Below, in pieces: positions 24,112 through 27,875 of a stretch of DNA of 27,875 nt. A program made the position numbers and the translations under genes. Source of the stretch: Ruminococcus_G sp050944415 (GTDB lineage Bacteria; Bacillota; Clostridia; Lachnospirales; Lachnospiraceae); the NCBI GenBank assembly GCA_050944415.1, contig JBMNRA010000040.1:1-27875 (forward strand), written 5' to 3'. Within the stretch, counting starts at the first letter, position 1. Each line of letters begins with the position of its first letter. Below the pieces are notes generated by a model. It made no database searches, was not told where the DNA came from, and saw nothing but the letters and a program-made list of their open reading frames with translations.

Positions 24112-24906
24112 CTAATTTATACGTTCCTCCAATAGAAACATATGATTTAAAGGACCGCTGCCCTTTCCCAGATCCAGCCCTGCCCGCAGCGCTCCGGAAA
24201 TATATTTTTTTGCCTCTTTTACACTGTCTTCCAGCGAAAGTCCCCTGGCCAGACCGCAGGCTATGGCTGAAGAGAGCGTACACCCGGTGCCATGTGTATT
24301 GGGATTGTCAATTCTCTCTCCCATGAACCACCGGCAGCTGCCCTGATCAAACAGAACGTCATTGGCGTCATTTTGTTCGTGACCGCCCTTCAGCAGCACC
24401 GCCGTACCAACATTTTCCGCAATTTTTTCGGCAGCCCGTTCCATATCTCCGGAATCTTCTATGGAAAATCCGCACAGCACCTCCCCCTCCGGAATATTAG
24501 GGGTAATGATTTCCGCCATGGGAATCAGTTTTTCCATCAGGGTATCCGCCGCGTCGTCAGCCAGCAGACGGCTGCCGCTGGTAGATACCATAACCGGGTC
24601 TACCACAATATGTTTTGCCCGGTACCGTTCCAGTTTCTGTGCGATCACTTCAATCAAAGGCGCCGATGATACCATGCCGATTTTTACCGCGTCCGGAAAT
24701 ATATCTTTAAAAACGCAGTCCAGCTGACTGGCCAGAAATTTCGGCGTCACCTCCATGATCCCGTAAACCCCTGTGGTGTTCTGCGCAGTCAGCGCCGTAA
24801 TCGCACTGGACGCGTACAGCCCATGGGCCGTTATGGTTTTTATATCCGCCTGAATTCCCGCACCTCCGCTGGAATCGCTTCCCGCAATGGTCAGCACTGT
24901 TTTCAT
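24112..24906 (-). CDS. thiD: Hydroxymethylpyrimidine/phosphomethylpyrimidine kinase
   Basis: Phosphorylates HMP to HMP-P and then HMP-PP, the pyrimidine half of thiamine. The 264 residues of this ribokinase-fold enzyme begin TIAGSDSSGGAGIQADIKT, the HMP-binding N-terminus. They carry DPVMVSTSGSRLL near 107-119, the KGGH segment near 175-178 and the anion-hole/catalytic GTGCTLSSAIA near 223. The start overlaps the HAD gene stop by four bases (ATGA), so translation is coupled. It is the last gene of the thiM-thiE-HAD-thiD operon, in which it supplies HMP-PP to ThiE. Confidence 0.97.
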   Translation of the reverse strand: MKTVLTIAGSDSSGGAGIQADIKTITAHGLYASSAITALTAQNTTGVYGIMEVTPKFLASQLDCVFKDIFPDAVKIGMVSSAPLIEVIAQKLERYRAKHIVVDPVMVSTSGSRLLADDAADTLMEKLIPMAEIITPNIPEGEVLCGFSIEDSGDMERAAEKIAENVGTAVLLKGGHEQNDANDVLFDQGSCRWFMGERIDNPNTHGTGCTLSSAIACGLARGLSLEDSVKEAKKYISGALRAGLDLGKGSGPLNHMFLLEERIN

Positions 24907-25553
24907 ATTGTTGCCTCCAGTAATTCTTTATAATTATAAATATAACAGTCAGCCAGACTGATCATCTCTTCTTTTTCATGGCCGGAATAGGAATCATAGA
25001 CTCCCACGGTCTGGAAACCGCCGTCCCTGGCTCCTCGGATGCCTTCCGGAATATCTTCAAATACCGCGCAGTCCGCCGGACTTTCTCCCAGCTTACCTGC
25101 GGCGAAGATGTAGATATCCGGAAATCCTTTCCCCCGGCTTACGTCCCTGACCGTTGTCACACAGGAAAAGTACTGCCGGATCTTATTATGCACCAGCGCC
25201 GGCTCAAAAAGCTGGGGATCCGAAGATGTAGCCGCCGCTATGGGAATCTTTTTCTCCGCCAGATATTCCAGATACTCGGCGGCGCCCGGTTTCAGCCCCA
25301 CGCTGTTTCTGTAATAATCTTCCGCCATACCGTACCATTCCCGGATGATATCCCCTGTGTTTTCTTTCAGTCCGAAGCGGTTTACCGTATAGCGGGCCGC
25401 AGCCTCAAACCCCAAAGGGGTAATTTCTTTTATGTAATCCTCTGGAAGGGCAATACCTCTTTTTCTCAGAAAATCCACGTCAATCTGTTCCCATACCCAC
25501 ATGGAGTCCAGCAGTGTTCCATCCAGATCAAAGATTGCTCCCCTAAACTCCAT
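24903..25553 (-). CDS. HAD-superfamily phosphatase in the thiamine operon
   Basis: A 216-residue haloacid dehalogenase-type phosphatase with the beta-phosphoglucomutase-like cap. Motif I is FDLDGTLLDS (nucleophile Asp9, acid Asp11), motif II TSS near 109-111, motif III Lys in RGKGFPD, and motif IV FEDIPEGI. The cap (about 15-90) determines substrate. The gene starts four bases after thiE and overlaps thiD by four, so it belongs to the operon. A phosphatase for thiamine monophosphate or HMP-P would fit here, but substrates in this family cannot be read from sequence. A beta-PGM-like mutase or a general sugar phosphatase remains possible. Confidence 0.88.
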   Translation of the reverse strand: MEFRGAIFDLDGTLLDSMWVWEQIDVDFLRKRGIALPEDYIKEITPLGFEAAARYTVNRFGLKENTGDIIREWYGMAEDYYRNSVGLKPGAAEYLEYLAEKKIPIAAATSSDPQLFEPALVHNKIRQYFSCVTTVRDVSRGKGFPDIYIFAAGKLGESPADCAVFEDIPEGIRGARDGGFQTVGVYDSYSGHEKEEMISLADCYIYNYKELLEATI

Positions 25554-25557
25554 ACTC

Positions 25558-26190
25558 TTACCTCTCCCGGAAACGGGAAACCATCTCCCGGGCAGCCTCT
25601 TTAATATTTTCCGCCGAAATTACGGCAGAAACTACGGCCAGGCCGTCGATTCCCATATTTTTAAAATTATCCAGCGTGTTCAGATTAATGCCGCCGATTA
25701 CCACAATGGGAACCTGCACCGCGCTGCGGATTTCTTTCAGCTCCTCCATGGTCACCGGACGGGCATCCGTCTTGGTGCCGGTGGGATACATAGCCCCCAC
25801 TCCCAGATAATCCGCTCCGTCCTCCACTGCCTTTTTCGCCTCGTCCAGGCGGGCAGCGGAAACACCCAGAAGCTTGTCCGGCCCTATAATCCTTCTCACT
25901 TCCCGGGCCGGAAGATCACTCTGACCCACATGAACGCCGTCAGCATCCACTGCCAGAGCGATATCCACCCGGTCATTGATGATAAAGGGCACCTGATATT
26001 TCCGTGTAATCTCCCGGATCTTTGTAGCCGTGCGGTAAAATTCCAGGGAAGAGCAGTCCTTTTCTCTCAGCTGAACCACGGTGCAGCCGCCTTCAATAGC
26101 CAAAGTCACCGCCTCCTCCAGGGTATCCGTACTCATCAGCTCCCGGTCCGTACAGAGATACAATGTATAATCCACATCACATTTCTTCAA
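25558..26190 (-). CDS. thiE: Thiamine phosphate synthase
   Basis: Joins HMP-PP and THZ-P to form thiamine monophosphate. The 210-residue TIM barrel shows VVQLREKD near 38-45, the diphosphate/Mg site IINDRVDIA, GVHVGQSDLP near 84-93, the YPTGTKTDA loop and the phosphate-binding VVIGGIN. The start is TTG (26188-26190), supported by AGGAG ten bases upstream inside thiM; no in-frame ATG is available nearby. It overlaps thiM by 14 bp and probably depends on coupled translation. Confidence 0.96.
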   Translation of the reverse strand: MKKCDVDYTLYLCTDRELMSTDTLEEAVTLAIEGGCTVVQLREKDCSSLEFYRTATKIREITRKYQVPFIINDRVDIALAVDADGVHVGQSDLPAREVRRIIGPDKLLGVSAARLDEAKKAVEDGADYLGVGAMYPTGTKTDARPVTMEELKEIRSAVQVPIVVIGGINLNTLDNFKNMGIDGLAVVSAVISAENIKEAAREMVSRFRER

Positions 26191-26992
26191 CTTTTGCCAT
26201 CTCCTCTATCATCGATTCATTCAGCAGACTTAAGCCGTCAATTATTCCGGTACGGAAGCTTCCCGTACCCAGACTTCCGGCTTTTACCCATGCCAGCTCC
26301 CCTGCCAGACACATGGACAGAATGCCTGCCGTAGCAGCCACCCACATGTCCTCCCGCATGCCTGCATATCCGGCCGTAACGGCTGAGGTCATACATCCGG
26401 TTCCTGTCACCTTGGACATCATAGGATGCCCGTTGCTGATTCTGGCCACCCTCTTTCCGTCCGTAACGATATCCACCGCTCCCGTTACACCCACGGTGCA
26501 GCCAAGCCTTTCCGCCGCCTGACGTGCCACAGAAACCGCATCATTTCTGCTGTCCTGGTCAGACACATCCACTCCTTTGGTGGAAACGGACAGTCCTGCC
26601 ACAAAGGAAATCTCTGAAAGATTACCCCGTAAAATGGAAATTTTCACTTCATCCAGGATCTGCCGGGTTGTTTCGTTTCTGAATTCTGAGGCTCCTGCCC
26701 CTACCGGATCCAATACTACCGGAATTCCCAGTTCATTGGCCGTCTTTCCGGAACGAAGCATGGATTCCACTGTTCTCTGATTCAGGGTTCCGATATTGAT
26801 AACCAGTGCAGAGGATATCGCTGTGATATCCGATGTCTCCCGGATATCATCCGCCATAATGGGGGATGCTCCAATGGCCAGCAGGGCATTGGCACAATCA
26901 TTGACAGTAACGTAATTGGTAATATTATGTACCAGCGGTACTACTTCACGCATTCTGGTATTTAATTCTGCCGCTTCTTTTATTACACTCAT
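26177..26992 (-). CDS. thiM: Hydroxyethylthiazole kinase
   Basis: Phosphorylates the thiazole alcohol THZ, the salvage entry for the second half of thiamine. The 271 residues show LVHNITNYVTVNDCANALLAIGASPIMADD at the N-terminus, DPVGAGAS near 95 and KVTGTGCMTSAV near 190-201, which holds the catalytic Cys of the family. The ATG has AGGAG 12 bases upstream. It is the first gene of the operon, transcribed from a promoter inside the end of the AlkD-like gene. No thiazole or HMP biosynthesis genes (thiG, thiC) accompany it, so the locus is for salvage. Confidence 0.97.
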   Translation of the reverse strand: MSVIKEAAELNTRMREVVPLVHNITNYVTVNDCANALLAIGASPIMADDIRETSDITAISSALVINIGTLNQRTVESMLRSGKTANELGIPVVLDPVGAGASEFRNETTRQILDEVKISILRGNLSEISFVAGLSVSTKGVDVSDQDSRNDAVSVARQAAERLGCTVGVTGAVDIVTDGKRVARISNGHPMMSKVTGTGCMTSAVTAGYAGMREDMWVAATAGILSMCLAGELAWVKAGSLGTGSFRTGIIDGLSLLNESMIEEMAKVEEM

Positions 26993-27029
26993 CTGATAAT
27001 CTATCTCCTTGCTTCTTCAATTGTTTTTC

Positions 27030-27058
27030 ATTATATCAATCTTTTTGGCCCCTTGCAA
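27030..27058 (-). promoter_or_regulatory. Predicted promoter of the thiamine salvage operon
   Basis: TTGCAA (27053-27058) and TATAAT (27030-27035) are 17 nt apart on the minus strand. The -35 lies inside the AlkD-like coding region and the -10 directly follows its stop. The leader to thiM is only about 30 nt. Confidence 0.65.
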
Positions 27059-27752
27059 CTGTCGTCTTCCGTTTCCACCCGCGCAGTTTTTCTTTCATCT
27101 CCCGGGATACCCGGAAGGATTCACATATTTTCTGTATGGCTTTATTATGGGTAAAATCATCCATCTGATCGTTTTCCAGGAATTCAAAAGTCTCTTCCGG
27201 AAATTTCACAAAACAGACGGAAACTGCCCAGGCGGCCGCCATTTTTGCGTAATACCCGGGATGAACCGTCTCGTTGCACGCTTTCAGAACTTCATTTATG
27301 TACTCTTCATTCACAAAATGATCCAGCAGCGCCACCAGCGCAAAACGCACTTCAAATTCCTTCTCACTGCCCAGGTACTGTTTCAGCCACTGAAAGCTTT
27401 TCTCCTGCTCTTTCTTCATAAATTTGCAGGTCATACAGCAGGAATCACAGATACCCCAGTTATTAATCTTCGGAACAAACTGCTCCAGCCGTTCCAGTCT
27501 TTCCTCCAGAGGCATCCGGGCGTATCCCAGCACCAGACCTTTCAGCATCAGTTCTTCATAATAATCCTCCGGCAGTTCTTCCATCCAAATCCGCCAGCCG
27601 CCATCTTTGACTGTTTCCTTGGCCAGTTTCCTAAGATCCGGCAGCCGTACGCCCAGGGTATTCTCCACTCCCGGTATCAGCCGGTCGTTAAAATCTTTAT
27701 ATTTTTCATCCGCCAGTTTTTTCAGGCGTTCTACGGTTTCTTTTGCTGTCAT
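27036..27752 (-). CDS. AlkD-like DNA alkylation repair protein
   Basis: A 238-residue all-helical HEAT-repeat protein of the DNA alkylation repair (AlkD) family, DNA glycosylases that remove positively charged alkylated bases. Landmarks are VRLPDLRKLAKE near 35-46, the conserved NNWGICDSCC near 96-105 with Trp and Asp at the expected base-excision face, and FALVALLDHFV. The ATG at 27752 is chosen because AGGAG lies six bases upstream; the frame stays open 14 codons further, into a repeat, without a better site. Some family members lack glycosylase activity, so activity is not certain. Confidence 0.88.
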   Translation of the reverse strand: MTAKETVERLKKLADEKYKDFNDRLIPGVENTLGVRLPDLRKLAKETVKDGGWRIWMEELPEDYYEELMLKGLVLGYARMPLEERLERLEQFVPKINNWGICDSCCMTCKFMKKEQEKSFQWLKQYLGSEKEFEVRFALVALLDHFVNEEYINEVLKACNETVHPGYYAKMAAAWAVSVCFVKFPEETFEFLENDQMDDFTHNKAIQKICESFRVSREMKEKLRGWKRKTTVARGQKD

Positions 27753-27776
27753 ATCTTTCTCCTGTATTCTCACCTC

Positions 27777-27875
27777 GTTCGCGTTGCCCTCCAAATGTCT
27801 GCCTGTGCAAGCACGGCAGCCGCTTGTCGGGCTTATCGCGCCGCTGGTCGCTGTTCGCGTTGCCCTCCAAATGTC
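27777..27875. repeat. Second repeat family at the right edge (76-bp period)
   Basis: GTTCGCGTTGCCCTCCAAAT followed by GTC occurs at 27777-27799 and again at 27853-27875, 76 bp apart. The second copy ends exactly at the window edge, so the array may continue. The part between has a GTGC-AA-GCAC hairpin near 27806-27815. No promoter for the AlkD-like gene is visible in 27753-27875. Confidence 0.8.

Noticed and set aside
26993..27035. A TPP riboswitch ahead of thiM
   Set aside because: The gap is only 43 bp and holds just the -10 and ribosome binding site; no THI-box sequence is seen.

Overview
The window looks like chromosomal core sequence from a Clostridia-class Firmicute, most likely Lachnospiraceae. 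The evidence is the strong AGGAGG-type ribosome binding sites, a threonine T-box leader, PPi-type phosphofructokinase next to pyruvate phosphate dikinase, a DUF1540 protein, SEC-C, M16C peptidase and era-recO-glyQS neighbours, and TTGACA-17-TATAAT style promoters. All genes but one (a lipoprotein at 8570-9250) lie on the minus strand, so the text reads right to left in transcription order.

Region 1 (1-8391) is housekeeping. An M16C metallopeptidase, era and recO form a tight operon. A lipoprotein of unknown function and glyQS follow from their own promoter. Then come PPi-dependent phosphofructokinase with two consecutive terminators, and the first 41 codons of ppdK, cut by the window edge. 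Region 2 (8392-9340) holds divergent promoters, the plus-strand lipoprotein and its terminator.

Region 3 (9344-16974) is a sugar or polyol uptake and catabolism locus: RbsA-like ATPase, two RbsC-like permeases, a lipoprotein binding protein, a TIM-barrel sugar epimerase/isomerase, a zinc dehydrogenase and a LacI-family regulator. The same 10-mer, TAAACGTTTT, lies in the lacI promoter and upstream of the operon promoter, which suggests a local regulon. There is no sugar kinase, and the substrate is unknown.

Region 4 (17018-20041) holds a DUF1540 protein, thrS and its leader. The leader has a T-box with an ACC (Thr) specifier, then about 360 nt containing two near-identical 114-bp tandem units and a strong hairpin before the thrS start. 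Region 5 (20038-24111) is a GntR/ABC-ATPase/large-permease operon with a perfect inverted-repeat operator over its start site, then a SEC-C protein. Region 6 (24112-27058) is a thiamine salvage operon, thiM-thiE-HAD phosphatase-thiD, with a promoter too close to thiM to leave room for a TPP riboswitch. Region 7 (27036-27875) is an AlkD-like DNA repair gene and a second repeat family at the window edge.

The points most worth following up are the repeat array in the thrS leader, the predicted LacI regulon around an unassigned sugar pathway, the extra degeneration of the second ATP site in the sugar ABC ATPase, and the HAD phosphatase in a riboswitch-less thiamine operon. No clearly new defence or mobile system was seen.
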